A stretch of DNA of 64,000 nt from Neoarius graeffei (taxonomy: Eukaryota; Chordata; Actinopteri; Siluriformes; Ariidae). Below are positions 42,021 through 55,949 of this stretch, piece after piece (the stretch's first letter is position 1; every line of letters begins with the position of its first letter). The notes beneath the pieces were generated by a model. That model was not told the DNA's origin. It searched no databases and saw only the letters and a program-made list of their open reading frames with translations. A program made the position numbers and the translations under genes. The DNA lies in contig NC_083582.1 in assembly GCF_027579695.1 (NCBI RefSeq), positions 81,027,702-81,091,701 on the forward strand, read 5' to 3'.

Positions 42021-42652
42021 TGGTTTGTGTACAGATTTATGAACAGAAACTAAACTTTTTCTACATCTATCCCTTTCAGATTGCAAAAAAAGAGACTGCT
42101 GCTGCCGATAATGTACACAGCGTGATGCGTAACGTTTTTATGTGATGATGCAACAAAGTTCTACATTTCTGTTGATCAGATTGTAAGGTTTTGCTTCACT
42201 GCATCACTGAGTTTAAATCCCATTACTTCTCGAGTTTATAGATTAAGGGTTGGGCTTTTCATTTCCACAATAATCCACAGACCAGTCGAATGAGATTTTC
42301 ACTCAAGTGCAAAAATGTTCCAGAAATAATCGGCAGGGCGACAAAATGACCCTGTTAATAATGAGCTCCGTAAAGTGAACTCAGCGTGCACTGATCAGGA
42401 AGCATTCCCTCTTACCTGTGTGTGTGTGTCTATTCTCATGGATCTGATTTTTAGTAAACGCAGACAGTAACCCTCTCGGCCTTAAGCAGTGATTAGAGGA
42501 CATTTTGAACAGTTGGGTTAATACGCAGCACTGCAATAAACATGTCAGTGGAGGTGGATTTTTTTCCTACTCAAATAAAAATAATTCAAAATCAGCCCTG
42601 TTTGTTTCCTTGTTTAATGTAAAGCCATTATTTCTGCAAAACTATTTCAGTA

Positions 42653-44220
<1,568 letters not shown>

Positions 44221-44344
44221 TGTGTAATTATACACACATTAATCATAAATATATACATACACACAGTCAGGTCCATAAATAAATGGACATTGGCAAGGTT
44301 ATTGTAAAATTGGAGTTGAAATTTAAAACTATAACATGAGTTCA

Positions 44345-44622
44345 AAGCAGAGGTGATTCTAGAGTCTGTTGTGGCCCCAAGCAAAAATTTCCAGGGGCCC
44401 TTCTGACCAGTGTTCATCACCAATATTTTATAAATAATCTGACACCAACGAAAAATATATGAAACCAAAGTTTTTTAAATTCCAAATGTGAAAATACAAT
44501 GGTAAAGAACAATAAGAACAATAAAAAACAAAATAAATAAGCCCTCAGGCCCCGACTCTTGGGGGGCCAGGGGGCCCCCAAGCAGTTGCCTGCCTTGCCT
44601 TTTCACAAGCTGCGCATCTGGT
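44345..44622. repeat. small repeat inserted in the third Tc1
   Basis: About 280 bp with GGCCCC-rich ends (GTTGTGGCCCCAAGC and GGGGGCCAGGGGGCCCCC). Looks like a small non-autonomous DNA element; class not established. Confidence 0.4.
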
Positions 44623-44708
44623 TCAAAGTGCAGGCTTTCAGCTTTAACTTGATGGTATTTACATCCAAATCGAGTGAATGGTGTAGGAATAACAGAACTG
44701 TTAACGCT

Positions 44709-45240
44709 CATCCATTGCCTGCAGTTCTGTAATCAGCCGATCCCTCGCCAGCAGCACGACGCTTCAAATCCCACAGATACAAATCAGGAGCTTCAGTTAA
44801 TGTTCACAATGTTCAAACATCAGAACGGGAAACATTGTGATCTCACAGTGTGACTTTCTCTCACTGTGGTCTGGGTGTTGGTTTGATCCAGATGGACTGG
44901 TTTGAGTATTTCAGAAGCTGCTGATCTCCTGGGGTTTTCACACACAACAGTCTCTAGAGTTTACACAGAATGGTGCAGAAAACAAAAAACACTGAGTGAG
45001 TGAGCGACAGTTCTGTGGGTGGAAACAAACGCCTTGTTGATAAGAGAGGGTCAGAGGGAAATGGACAGATTGGGTCGAGCTTTTCTGCCAGGAAGGATAT
45101 AGTAACTCATATAATCACTCTTTACAACCGTGGTGAGCAGAAAAGCATCTCAGCATGAAACAGCAGAAGAACACATTGGGTTCCACTCCTGCAGCTAAGA
45201 ACAGGGATCTTAGAACCAACAAGAAGTTCCTATTAAAGTG
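44709..45240 (+). repeat. dispersed repeat ending TAAAGTGGCCAGCAAGTATA
   Basis: A ~530-bp block of a kind common in fish genomes. Its end motif (CCTATTAAAGTGGCCAGCA) resembles CCTAATAAAGTGGCCATTGA at 10317 and 5275, so these may be ends of related elements. No coding frame. Confidence 0.5.
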
Positions 45241-45899
45241 GCCAGCAAGTATATATGTGGCCCCACCCTTTTTTAAGGGCCAAACATAATTGGACAGAAA
45301 TTGGTTGCTTGGCTGTTCCTTGGCCAGGTGTTTGTTATTCCTTCATTATTTTAAGCGTGACTTTTACATGTGAAGTTCAAAGAGATGTCACTGGTGAGTG
45401 AAGAAAGCCCCCAGTTAAGTTGAAAAAATCCAAACAAACCCATTGGACAGACAAGAGAGAGAAACAAGAGCCAGCTCAACACCACCCTTCAGGAGGCAGG
45501 CGTATCTATGTTAAAGTCAACAATCAAGAGCAGACTTCAGCAGTGTACACAGGCTTTACCACAAGATGTAAAACAAGAAGACCAGATTAGTATTGGGCTA
45601 AAATTTTTTTTTTTTTTATTTTACTGTTCAGAAACATCATCATGAATCATGGACAGATGAGAGATCAGCTTGTAGCAGAATGGTGGGAAGAGAAGTGGAT
45701 GGAAAAGAAAAGAATCTGTTCATGAGCCAAAGTGTACCACCATATCTTACAGTGTGGGCACGGTGTAGAGAGCCAGTGGAAGCGCTTCTCTTGTATTTAT
45801 TGATGATGCAACTCCTCACAAAAGCAGTGAAAGTTGATATTCAGCCAAATGGTTGAATAATTTTTCCGAGCCTCTCAATGAGGCAATTTTTTCTATACT

Positions 45900-46060
45900 T
45901 TTTCACGGTAGATAATGCAAATAGCCCTTTGTATTTAATCCTTTGTTTGTCTAATTTTTATTTCAGTTTTATTTGTTATCTGTTTGACATTTTCTTGCTA
46001 CTGTAACACGTGAATTTCCCCGATGTGGGATGAATAAAGTGAATCTAATCTAATGGTGAA
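45900..46060 (+). mobile_element. LINE 3' tail fragment
   Basis: Ends TTTCCCCGATGTGGGATGAA, then TAAAGTGAATCTAATCTAAT, a LINE-type 3' end with a short repeat tail. Confidence 0.5.
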
Positions 46061-46069
46061 TCTACTCAA

Positions 46070-46775
46070 ACTGTATTGATCTCTGGAACGCTGGTGACCT
46101 CCTGCTGGAAGTGGATGGCTGCATCATCTCTCCATCCTGCAACCTGGGTGTCATTCTGGACTCCAATCTCTCATATCAGTCACGCATCAACCTCATTACC
46201 ACCTCAAGAACATCTCCAGACTCCAGCCTTCACTCTCCGACTCTGTGGCCGAGACCCTCATCCATGCGTTCATCACCTCCCATCCTAATGACTATCATCA
46301 CGGTGTCCTGTTTGACCCGCCCAGCAAAGCCCTGGACAAGCTGCAGTATATGCAGAGCCCAGCTGTGAGGCTTCTCACTCGTAGAAAGCAGTGGCAGCAC
46401 ATCACCCCCACCTTCATTCATCTTCACTGGCTCCTTTTCACCTACAAATCTCTTCACGCCCTTGCTCCTCAGTACTTGCCGGACCTCTTACATCACTACA
46501 CCCAATCCCGGACTCTGCGGTCTACTGATAAGGGTATGGTCCTTAATCCCCCTCACCAGACTATGGACATTTGGGGACAGAGCCTTCAGTGTAGCTACCC
46601 CCAGTCTGGAACACTCTCCCTCTGGTGAGCTGCAATGCTCCTTCCCTTAGTTCCTTCAAAAAACACCTATAAAAACTCACTTGTTTGCTCAGGCTTTCTG
46701 TTTTTCATTTTTTATTACACTATGTAAAGCGTCCTTGAGTTTCCTGAAAGGCACTAAATAATAATAATAATAAAT
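46070..46775 (+). mobile_element. L2-like LINE, 5'-truncated
   Basis: Codes the last part of an L2-type reverse transcriptase in two frames: CIISPSCNLGVILDSNLSY, then LIHAFITSHPNDY, SPAVRLLTRRKQWQHITP and FKAL-like SLHALAPQYLPDLL. It ends with a short 3' UTR and an (ATA)n tail. Confidence 0.75.
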
Positions 46776-46789
46776 TATTAAGCTAACAA

Positions 46790-47182
46790 AAAGGGTTACG
46801 AAGTTTGTTAAACCACTTGAGAACTCGCAACACATTATTTGACAACTGTATTTTCAATTAGACCTGATGGAACCTTCCGGACAGTTGTTTCTCCAGCCAT
46901 TAGAACCATTTTCTGCATTGTTCCAGCCACAGAGCGAGCTTTCTCCTCTTCACCGAAGATTTTCCTTAATTCCTTGGTGACACCAGTGATGCCACCACCT
47001 AAACAGCCAATCACCAGTGGATCCACATGTACCGTGTTGTCCCTGCCTTCTTTTTCAAAGTTTCAAATGCTGTCAATATTGTTTTTTTTTCTCTGTGATA
47101 GTTTTTTCAGTGTTCTGTTCCTGGGGGATTGCCATGTCACACATCCATATTATTTTCTTTTGTTATCCTTATTATTATATTT
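46790..47182 (-). mobile_element. LINE C-terminal fragment, reverse
   Basis: The reverse frame 47026-46835 codes DPLVIGCLGGGITGVTKEL and TMQKMVLMAGETTVRKV, resembling the VIP(V/I)VIGALG motif at the end of a class of fish non-LTR retrotransposon proteins. Identification is tentative. Confidence 0.45.
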
Positions 47183-47797
47183 CACTTGCTGAAGTAAAAC
47201 TAAAGGCAAAACATCAAGATCAAGCAGGTGGTGAAGATAGCTGCAGTAAACACCTGGCAGCATCACGGCAGAAGAAACCCAGTGTCTGATAATTACAAGT
47301 AAAAAGGGTTCAGACTTGGACTCAGTCACCGACTGCAAATGATTTGGACTGCACAAGTCTTAAAAATGACAATTTAATTGACGATTGTTTGTTTGTACAA
47401 TTACTTTTGGTGTCTTAATAAAGGGGGCTCCACATACAGTGTGTATAAAAAGTGCTGCATTTCCAACACTGTTGGTGTAGTAATATGCACTTTGAGCCCT
47501 TTTTTTTATTATTTTAACTCCTACACACACACACACACACACACAGTGAAAATGTGAATTTAGTTGCATTTAATCTAAACCTTAAAGGATCATTTAAGTA
47601 TTTTAGTTGTGTATTTAAGTTACCTTTAAGATCAGTCTTTAAATTTAGTAGTACATTTTTTCAATTAATTAAATGTACTAGTAACTTTCAAACTTTTTAT
47701 TGGCATTCTTAACAGTAGTTGTGACTTAAGTACATTGAAATTTTAAATTTTGTAACTGAGTGACAAACGAGTGACTTTTTAACAGCATTTCATTATC

Positions 47798-49058
47798 TTT
47801 AAAGGTCCCCTTGCATTGTTTTTTCATTAACTGTGCGGTGGTCTCTAGTATGAATGAACGCCCTGTGAGCCGGTTTTGGTGAAAAAAAAAAAATGCTGTG
47901 GTTCTCCTGTTTCCGGCTGTTCTAGTTTGCTGGAGTAGTGGGTGGCGGGAGAACGACAGGATTTCGGCTCTTACTCATTAATATTCATGACATGTAAACG
48001 TGTTACCTCTGATTGGCTAACAGCAATCAGTAAACGTGTTACCTCTGATTGGCTAACAGCACTGTGACGCTACCTCCAGTGGGTCAGAACAAGCGGATAT
48101 AGGTGTCTTTGTAAAAACTGTTTCGATTGGCTATTATGGTCTCAACATTGATGTTTTGACCAATAACAATGTAGATGTGGCAGTGGGGGTGTGGCCGTGC
48201 GTCGGTCTGTGAATGGATGGCGGAGTCAGGGAAGGTAAGTGGCAGAATCACTGCACCTGACAGGAATTAACGTGTTTGTGTGTCTTCCCCAGTGACCGCG
48301 CCCTATAAGAGGAGAGGGAGAGCAGAGGAAGGGAGCTTCTCCCCAATCAGAACGCTTGTGCGCGTGCACGTGTGACTGGGAGGGAGTCATTCATTCGTTC
48401 ATTTATTTATTTAATTGAATACTCCCTGCGGCAGCGGCTCTCATCAAGGCACGAGGCACGGAGCGGAGCTCGCCTTGGGGGTGTGTGGGGGGAATAATGT
48501 TCCCTGGCTGGGAGCTGACGGGCCCTGGCAGCGCTGGTTTGTTTGGGAGAGGGCAGGGGTCGCTGGCTGCCAAGTCTGGGGAGGCTGGGACCTAGGGTTA
48601 GCTGAATTACATCCCGAGGTGCGGAGCTAGCCCGCCCAGGGAGCACTCTTTTGTTCGGGAGAGGGCAAAGGCCACTGGCTGCCAAGTCTGGGGAGGCTGG
48701 GACCTCCCCTGCCCGAGTTACAAGCGTGCAAATTGGGCTGGAGCCGCCATTAGAAATTAAACTGATGCGGAGCACCGCACCGCGCCTCGGGGCGAATTAC
48801 GTCTCTCTCCTCGCGCTTTCTTTCCGTGGGCGGTCGCAAGCCAAGGTGGGCCATGGATACTAATTTTCGAAGTGACATCACTTCGTATGGCTTTTTCTGA
48901 GCCGCTCGTTTTTCCGACTATTTTCTTTCATAAGCTAATACAGGGAATGGGAGTAGAATTACATTTTCACATGCAGCATGCATATGCAACTCGGAGTGAA
49001 CTACGGTATTTCAAAAAGAGCCAGTATTAAACATTTTTGGTGGAAGGGCACCTTTAAG
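47798..49058. mobile_element. 1.26-kb terminal-inverted-repeat element without gene
   Basis: The left end CTTTAAAGGTCCCCTTGCAT and the right end (complement CTTAAAGGTGCCCTTCC) form an inverted pair. Inside are a 36-bp direct repeat (ACGTGTTACCTCTGATTGGC at 47998 and 48033) and a ~30-bp GC-rich direct repeat (CTGGCTGCCAAGTCTGGGGA at 48562 and 48675). It is GC-rich in the middle. A non-autonomous DNA transposon is inferred; I see no transposase. Confidence 0.55.
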
Positions 49059-49599
49059 AAGTCATGGATAGAAAGTCACTTCAACTTATAATACAAGAAT
49101 TCTGAAACTGAAATTTAGCATTTCATAAACTTTAGGATACTTTAAGAATATCTTCAAGCTGTTCATTTGTCTAGCGTGCACTAGACAGCTACGCCAGTGT
49201 CCAAATATTTATGGACCGGACTTACAACAAATAGTTTATTGATTTTGTTTTACCGTGGTCAAGTTTATTGTGGCAAGAAAAAAGAAATTACTTAATTTAA
49301 AATGTCTGTCATCTATCACTAAACTGAAGAGTTTCCAACACAAAGACAGACGCAAAATAAATAAAATCACATTATGGATGTAAAATGGAAAACAATCAAG
49401 GCTGTAAAATAAAGAGTTGGAAATGTGAGCCAAGTCTGTCTTGTCCTCTGCTCCTCCTACTCAAGCGAGTAGGACACTTCTTTGCTTTGCTCCTGCTTTC
49501 TTAATCTTTATTTCTATACTTTACTTTCTCATTGAATTTCCATTTTTTTCTTCTTTATAAGCTTTTAATTTAATTTTAATTTCCACTTTTTTTTTTTAA

Positions 49600-50937
49600 A
49601 TGCCAGGAAGCAAAAAATCCTGCAGAAAATGCATGGAATTAGAACAGAGGATTTCTATTCTGGAATCAAAGATTAATGCTCTGCTAAAGACGGACGAATT
49701 AAAAGCGATATCTCAGGAAAGGAGTACAGAAACAGTGGCTGAGAATGCAGAGATTGCACTCCGACAGACTGAGGACATTGCAGACCAAGTGGAAGAATTC
49801 ATAACTCAAGCTGTACAAAATGTGAGTACTGAAAACTGGCAAATGATGGGTGCTAAGCCCAAAAACAAAAACAGAAGAGTAATTACTTCAACACCAGCTC
49901 GTTCTACAAATTACAATAGGATCTACAATCCTATGGAAAATCCACAGCCCATAAAGCTTCAGAACAAATTTGAATGCCTCAGGGATGTGGAAGAGGATTT
50001 GTCAAGTGGACAAACACATAGTAAAAAGAGATCGCACCAAGATCGAAGAGCTGTGAGAAGAGGCAAAAAGCAGCTCGTAACACCACCTGATCCCACAACC
50101 CTTGTTCTTGGTGATTCCACTGTAAGACAATTAAAAGGTTATGAGATGATTATTTGTTGTCTTCCAAATGCATCCATCTCTGACACCAAAGACAGCATTT
50201 TGAAACTCATGTCCGAGCATAAAACGATTAAGCGTATCGTTGTACATGTGGGAGCAAACGATGTTTTCAGAGAACAGCTGTTTGTCCAAGATGATTTCAG
50301 AAAACTTTTTTCTGAGCTCTATAAGACTGGAATTCAATCTTTTATCAGTGGCCCACTCCCAGCGAGAGGAAGTTTTGCTTTTTCTCGACTCTTCAGTCTT
50401 AACACCTGGCTTGGAAAAACTTGTTCTTCATTTGGTATGAATTTCATAGACAATTTTAATCTTTTTTGGAATCACAAAGAATTCTACAAGCCAAATAGCA
50501 CTGAACTCAGCTGGATTGGAGCCAAAGTCTTAGCAGACCACTACAAACTTGCAATCTTTTCTCAGCCAGCACCGAGGAAAACAGTTGATAAGATGTCGCA
50601 GACTGACATAGTTACAAAGCCTAAACAATCATCTTTGCAAGTTGTCATCAAGGACACACAAACATCTGACTTGCAGGCCTCCCAACATTCAAGGACAGAC
50701 GACTCCACTTCTCCTCGGATGGATTTCCCAAATAGCATGAAAAAATTGCTCCCAATGGCTACACTCTCTTTTTCCAGCCCAAATTTGTCGCGACAAGCAG
50801 TGTACCCAGTTCATCAAAATTGTGTTCGTCCAGGACTTTCAGCTGGCTACAAATCTTTTTCACCATCCAAAAGATACATGTCATCTCCAGTCCTTTCACC
50901 CTCAAACCAAATGGAACATTTAGAAAGTCTTGTTTGA
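49600..50937 (+). CDS. LINE ORF1, esterase (SGNH)-type, 445 aa
   Basis: ORF1 proteins of CR1/L2-like LINEs bind RNA, and many carry an esterase domain of unclear role. The N-terminus has a C-x-x-C pair (CRKCMELEQ) and a coiled coil (residues ~10-35). A basic region near residues 145-160 follows. The SGNH domain covers about residues 165-325: LVLGDSTVRQ holds the nucleophile serine and VVHVGANDVF the conserved asparagine. The block that normally carries the catalytic Asp and His reads PNSTELSWIGAKVL, so both seem replaced. ATG 49600 is the natural start, since the upstream frame is closed. The frame is intact, so the copy is not old. Confidence 0.8.
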   Translation: MPGSKKSCRKCMELEQRISILESKINALLKTDELKAISQERSTETVAENAEIALRQTEDIADQVEEFITQAVQNVSTENWQMMGAKPKNKNRRVITSTPARSTNYNRIYNPMENPQPIKLQNKFECLRDVEEDLSSGQTHSKKRSHQDRRAVRRGKKQLVTPPDPTTLVLGDSTVRQLKGYEMIICCLPNASISDTKDSILKLMSEHKTIKRIVVHVGANDVFREQLFVQDDFRKLFSELYKTGIQSFISGPLPARGSFAFSRLFSLNTWLGKTCSSFGMNFIDNFNLFWNHKEFYKPNSTELSWIGAKVLADHYKLAIFSQPAPRKTVDKMSQTDIVTKPKQSSLQVVIKDTQTSDLQASQHSRTDDSTSPRMDFPNSMKKLLPMATLSFSSPNLSRQAVYPVHQNCVRPGLSAGYKSFSPSKRYMSSPVLSPSNQMEHLESLV

Positions 50938-53919
50938 TGTACTCTGGGTCCCTGCAAATGGATGTAGAAAAAAGCTGGGATCCGATGTTGACACTATTCC
51001 TATGTTGATAAGAAACAGAAAACATAGAGCACATTTAACCCTGGGGGTGAACCAATCTAATCTCCTTCCTGTTTTAAAACAGCATCAGAGTGCACAACCA
51101 AATATTACTGTAAAACTAGCCCTTCTGAACATTAGATCACTTTTAAACAAGTCATTTTTAATTAATGATCTTATTTGTAAACACAATCTTGATTTTTTGC
51201 TTCTAACTGAAACCTGGCTGGATCAAGCAAATAGTGCTACCACCCTTATCGAAGCAGCTCCCCCAAATTTTAATTTTTTGAATGTTACCCGACAAGGGAA
51301 AGGTGGAGGGATCGCAAATATATTCAAAGTCTCTTTTCAATGTAAACAATCCTCACTTGGTGATTTTATGTCCTTTGAACACTTATGTGCACTTGTTACA
51401 TGCTCTCCTAACATATTATTATTAACTATTTACAGGCCTCTGAGACATTCAGCCAAAGTCTTTCTTGAAGAGTTTGGTGAATTGTTATCAGTCATTTGCT
51501 TAGAGTTTGATTGTCTTATTATATCTGGGGATTTTAACTTACATGTAGATAATACTGATAACATTTATGCCAAAGAACTATTTGCAATTATTGATAACTT
51601 TAACCTGGTACAACATGTACAGGGGCCGACCCACTCTCGTGGTCATACCCTTGACCTCGTCATCACAAAGGGTCTTACTGTTTCTTATACTGTAGTTGAC
51701 CTGGCCTTATCTGATCATTTCTGTGTTTTCTTTGAAGTTTCTATGTCTCCTCACATTCAGAACAGCTCAACGACTATAGGCAGGAGAGTCATAAACGACA
51801 ACACGTGTTCTTTTTGAGCAAGCTCTCTCTCAGAACTCAACCAAAATGTCAGACTCTGTAGATGATTTACTGGAATTTTTTAATTTAAATATGACCCAAA
51901 TTATGGATGATATTGCTCCATTCAAAATAAAAAGAGTCAATGATAAGCAGAAAGCACCATGGAAGCAGTACCCGGCTGTTAAACTGCTAAAGAGAGAATG
52001 TAGAAAGACAAAGAAAATGGTGCAAATCTAAACTTCACATCCATTATCAAATCCATAAAGAGATGCTTTGTAATTATAATTATGAAATTCGTAAAGCAAG
52101 ACAGTCTTTCTTCTCCAATATCATCAGCAGGAATATGAACAATGCCCGTGTGCTATTTTCAACAGTAGAGAAGCTAACTAATCCCCCACCACAATTAGCA
52201 CCTGAACTTCTCTCAGTTAATAAATGCAATGAGTTTGCATCCTTCTTCAAAGGTAAAATTGATAAAATACGGCAGAATATTTCTCATAATATATCTCGGT
52301 TGCAAAAAATTGAAAAACTGCAATCACCAATGACACAGATAGATAACTTTAACACAATGTCAGAATTTTGTTTAATTGATTATGAGACTCTTGAAAAAAC
52401 TGTACAAAATCTCAGTTCCTCAACATCTGAACTGGACATTCTGCCCACCAACTTTTTTAAGTCTGTTCTTCATCTTATAATTACAGATGTGCTTCAAATT
52501 ATAAATACATCCTTGGAGACTGGCATTGTTCCTGTGTCCCTAAAAAAAGCTGTTGTAAAGCCCCTACTTAAAAAAAATAATCTGGATCCTTCAGTGTTAA
52601 ATAACTACAGGCCAATATCAAATCTACCATTCATCGGGAAAATCCTGGAAAAAATTGTCTTCAATCAATTAACTGCCTTCTTGATATCAAACAGCCGTTT
52701 TGATAATTTTCAGTCAGGATTTCGTGCCAATCATAGCACTGAAACAGCGCTGATTAAAGTTATAAATGACATACGCCTTAATACTGATGCAGGCAAAACA
52801 TCGGTCCTGGTATTACTGGACCTCAGTGCAGCTTTTGAGACTGTTGATCACAACATACTGCTATATCGACTTGAACACTGGGTTGGGTTGACTGGTAAAG
52901 TTATCAATTGGTTAAAATCATACTTAAAAGATAGAAGCTTCTTTGTTACCCTGGGAAATTGTTCCTCAACGTCAATGCCCTTGACCTGTGGTGTCCCCCA
53001 GGGGTCGATTCTTGGACCATTACTTTTCAACCTTTATATGCTCCCACTTGGGCAAATTATCAATAAAAATTCAATTTTGTATCACTGCTATGCAGATGAT
53101 ACCCAAATTTATTTTGCTCTATCACCAAATGATTATGCCCCCCTTGAATGTCTCTACCAGTGTATCGATCAAATCAATAGCTGGATGTCACAAAATTTTC
53201 TTCAGCTGAACACAGATAAAACAGAAGTAATTCTATTTTGAAAAAAAGATGAAAGACTCAGGATTACCACTATTCTTGACACAAAAGGGATTAAAACTAA
53301 AGAAATGGTTAAAAATCTTGGTGTTTTCATTGACAGCGAGCTAAACTTTGACAGTCACATGAAAGCAATCACTAAAACGGCATTTTATCACCTAAAAAAC
53401 ATTTCCAAACTAAGAGGACTTATGTCAAAACATGATCTGGAAAAACTAATACATGCCTTCATCTCTAGTAGGGTTGATTACTGCAATGGCCTTTTCACAG
53501 GCCTGCCAAAAAAGACCATCAAACGACTTCAGCTGGTTCAAAATGCAGCGGCGAGGGTTCTCACACGAACAAAAAGAACAGAGCACATTACTCCAATTCT
53601 AAGGTCCCTTCACTGGCTTCCAGTAAGCTACAGAATTGACTTTAAAGCATTGCTGCTGGTGTACAAATCTCTAAATGGTACAGGGCCCAATTACCTCTCT
53701 GATATGTTGCAGCGGCCTAACCCAATCAGATCTACCAGATCACAGCAGAAAAATTTACTGGTAAAACCTGTTGTTAAAACAAAGTGTGGTGAAGCAGCTT
53801 TTAGCTACTATGCAGTACAGCTATGGAACCAACTGCCAGAGGACATTAAAAATGCTCCTGCTGTTGGCAGCTTCAAATCTAGGTTAAAGACCAAGCTGTT
53901 TTCAGATGCTTTCTGTTAA
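50930..53919 (+). pseudogene. LINE ORF2 (endonuclease and reverse transcriptase), broken
   Basis: Begins at the end of ORF1. The endonuclease part (to 51817) has LLLTETWLD, SGDFNLHVDN, a conserved THSRGHTLDLVIT and LSDHFCVFF. A stop and frame changes follow at 51815-52063. The reverse transcriptase part (52063-53241) has [33 protein letters not shown] (family usually FDTVDH), [13 protein letters not shown] and the active-site YADD. A TGA at 53239 is followed by the C-terminal frame 53305-53919 (VKNLGVFIDSEL, RVDYCNGLF). Three or more breaks make it inactive. Confidence 0.85.
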
Positions 53920-54508
53920 ATAATTAATATTTTTACATTTTTTATAATCTTTACTTTCTCTGCATGTTTTAAATTTACTTTAACTTTATTCTATTTTATT
54001 CTGCTAGTTTTTTTTTCTCTTTCTTTTTCGCCTTTTTCTTTTTGGCATTTTAATATTTTATTTCTACTATTGTTTAATTCTTATTATTTTCTTTTAATTA
54101 ATTATTTTAGAATAAAGATAAAATTATTTTATGTAATTTTATTTCTCTATTGTTTACTGTTTTTGTTTTTACTTCTGTAAAGCACATTGAACTGCCATTG
54201 TGTATGAAATGTGCTATATAAATAAACTTGCCTTGCCTTGTGTATGATGCATTAATTTATGCTTCAGGGTGCCAATATTTCTGGAGTTGACACAGCAAAG
54301 ATTTTATGAGATAGGGTGTAACTTGTTTTTTTTAATATACATTTTTATTTTCTTACAAAGCAGGAAGATAATTTTAGTGTTGTGTAACAGCCTGTACAAC
54401 GTAATGTAATACAAATAGGATGAACAAATAACACAAAGTAATGACTGGGGGAAAAAAACCCAGAAACACAATAACAAAACAACAAAAGCAGCAAATGGGC
54501 CAACATGA

Positions 54509-54510
<2 letters not shown>

Positions 54511-54550
<40 letters not shown>
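54511..54550 (+). repeat. (GA)n microsatellite
   Basis: 20 units of GA. It lies in the region downstream of neurl4. Confidence 0.9.
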
Positions 54551-54552
<2 letters not shown>

Positions 54553-54559
54553 TTTTTTT

Positions 54560-55567
54560 TCACATTTCAGTTTCAAAGCAAGCATATGCTCAGACATGGC
54601 CCTTGGCGACAGGGTGGGTGGAAACTGTCCACTCAAGTAGTTTCAAATTGGCAACAAAAATCTGTTATTCATTTATTTATTTTATGAGAGCTATAATTTT
54701 TGGAGAGAAAAAAAAAAAAACCTCGAAATTGAATGACACTATATAAAAAAAAACAAAAACAAAAAACACTTGAACCTGTGCAAGTGACCGTAAACATTCT
54801 TTAAAAAAAAAAAAAAAAAAAGATAAACCCAGTGTAAACTCAAAACATCTGAAACTTCATTTCCCAAAATACTTTGTGACAGGATCGATGCTTTTCTTCA
54901 AAGATTTTACACTCAACAGGTTCAGAACACTGGAGTGTGTGGGGTAAATATTTATGAGCAGAAAGAATTTATATTTCTTACTCACACTGAGATGGGAAAT
55001 CCTAACTCTTGTAAAAGCTCTGTCTTTGCACCTTGAGATGTTTTCTCAAATCAAACAGATAAATTAGCTTTCGGTCCGAGAGGTATCGCGTTTCGTTCCA
55101 GTTCTGACGTAGATTCAATTAACGAGCAGAATTGGGGTTTTCTCCGGAGGAAAGGATGGGGGGGAGGGGGGGGACAAGTTCCACTCTACACAAGCGGAGA
55201 ATCACGAGAGAGGACTTGATCGTTTTTGTTAAACAGGACTGAGGAGTAAAAATGTAACACTGTGGAAATTTACAGTAAAATATTCTCTCGTGTAAAGTGG
55301 AACACAAACAACGACCCGAACCCCACACTGAGCATCGGGTCTCTTCAGGTCTCTTCACATGATTTTCCCTCCTGACAGGTCCATGTGGAGCTCCAGGGGA
55401 TTCGGTGATGTGTCTCTTACCAAAAGGAGGGGTTCGATTCTGTTTGTTTTTTTCCACCCCAAAGAAGAAAATTCTCACAGGATTGAGGGCTGTGCTATGA
55501 GGAGATGACTGGAGTCCAACCTTCTCTGATAGATACAGGGAGGGAGAGAGAGATGGACAGATATTGA

Positions 55568-55615
<48 letters not shown>

Positions 55616-55758
55616 GATAGAGATGGACAGAGATATAGAAAGAAAGGAGTGACAAACTGAATCACAGACAGCGAGAGAGAGAGAGAAAAAAAAAGAATGA
55701 ATGTGACAAAGAGAAACTGAATGATAAAGAGATACAGGTAGATAAATACATAGTGAGC

Positions 55759-55801
<43 letters not shown>

Positions 55802-55949
55802 CCTGCTAGGGTCCGAAACAGAGTGCAGGAAGTGTCTCCCAGAAAAAGACCATGTTCAAATAAAAAAAATGGACAGAGAGAACAGAGTTGAACTTCATTC
55901 CTCTGAAGCCTGAGTGAACTCTCTCTCTCCCTCTCCCTCTCTCTCTCTC
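54560..55949 (-). other. neurl4: probable neurl4 3' UTR
   Basis: Follows the neurl4 stop on the reverse strand. It contains GA runs (55920-55950 and 55762-55796), a (GAAA)n run (55567-55613) and a G-run (55157-55171). Reverse-strand AATAAA-type signals are seen near 54672-54680. The end is inferred, and the boundary with the LINE at 54245 is uncertain. Confidence 0.4.

Larger units (their letters stand above)
40302..42610 (+). other. hdlbp: probable hdlbp 3' UTR
   Basis: This stretch follows the stop codon and contains no coding exon. It begins with a CT-rich run (40320-40425), then mixed sequence, a (TTTA)n/(TTCA)n run near 41397-41432 and a (CA)n run at 41748-41803. Next comes a copy of a repeat also present in intron 15. 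Poly(A) signals AATAAA are seen at 42535 and 42574, just before a Tc1 element starts at 42653. The true 3' end is inferred. Confidence 0.5.
44264..49223 (+). mobile_element. third Tc1 family, shredded by later insertions
   Basis: The left end CAGTCAGGTCCATAAAT is at 44264 and the right end ATTTATGGACCGGACT is at 49206-49222. Internal pieces in the expected order lie at 44622-44708, 45240-45895 (transposase N-terminal and middle parts) and 47183-47445 (transposase C-terminus). Four or more unrelated blocks sit between them. The element is inferred from matching order and orientation to a Tc1 family I know; it is long dead. Confidence 0.6.
49430..54245 (+). mobile_element. 4.8-kb L2/CR1-like LINE with ORF1 and broken ORF2
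   Basis: Two-gene non-LTR element. ORF1 (49600-50937) is open, while ORF2 is split by stops and shifts. The 3' end ATGTGCTATATAAATAAACT is followed by CTTGC repeats at 54225-54240, typical of L2-like tails. The 5' boundary is uncertain. Confidence 0.85.

Noticed and set aside
53940..54245. Separate gene after the LINE
   Set aside because: AT-rich 3' UTR of the L2-like LINE ending in its tail repeat; no frame.
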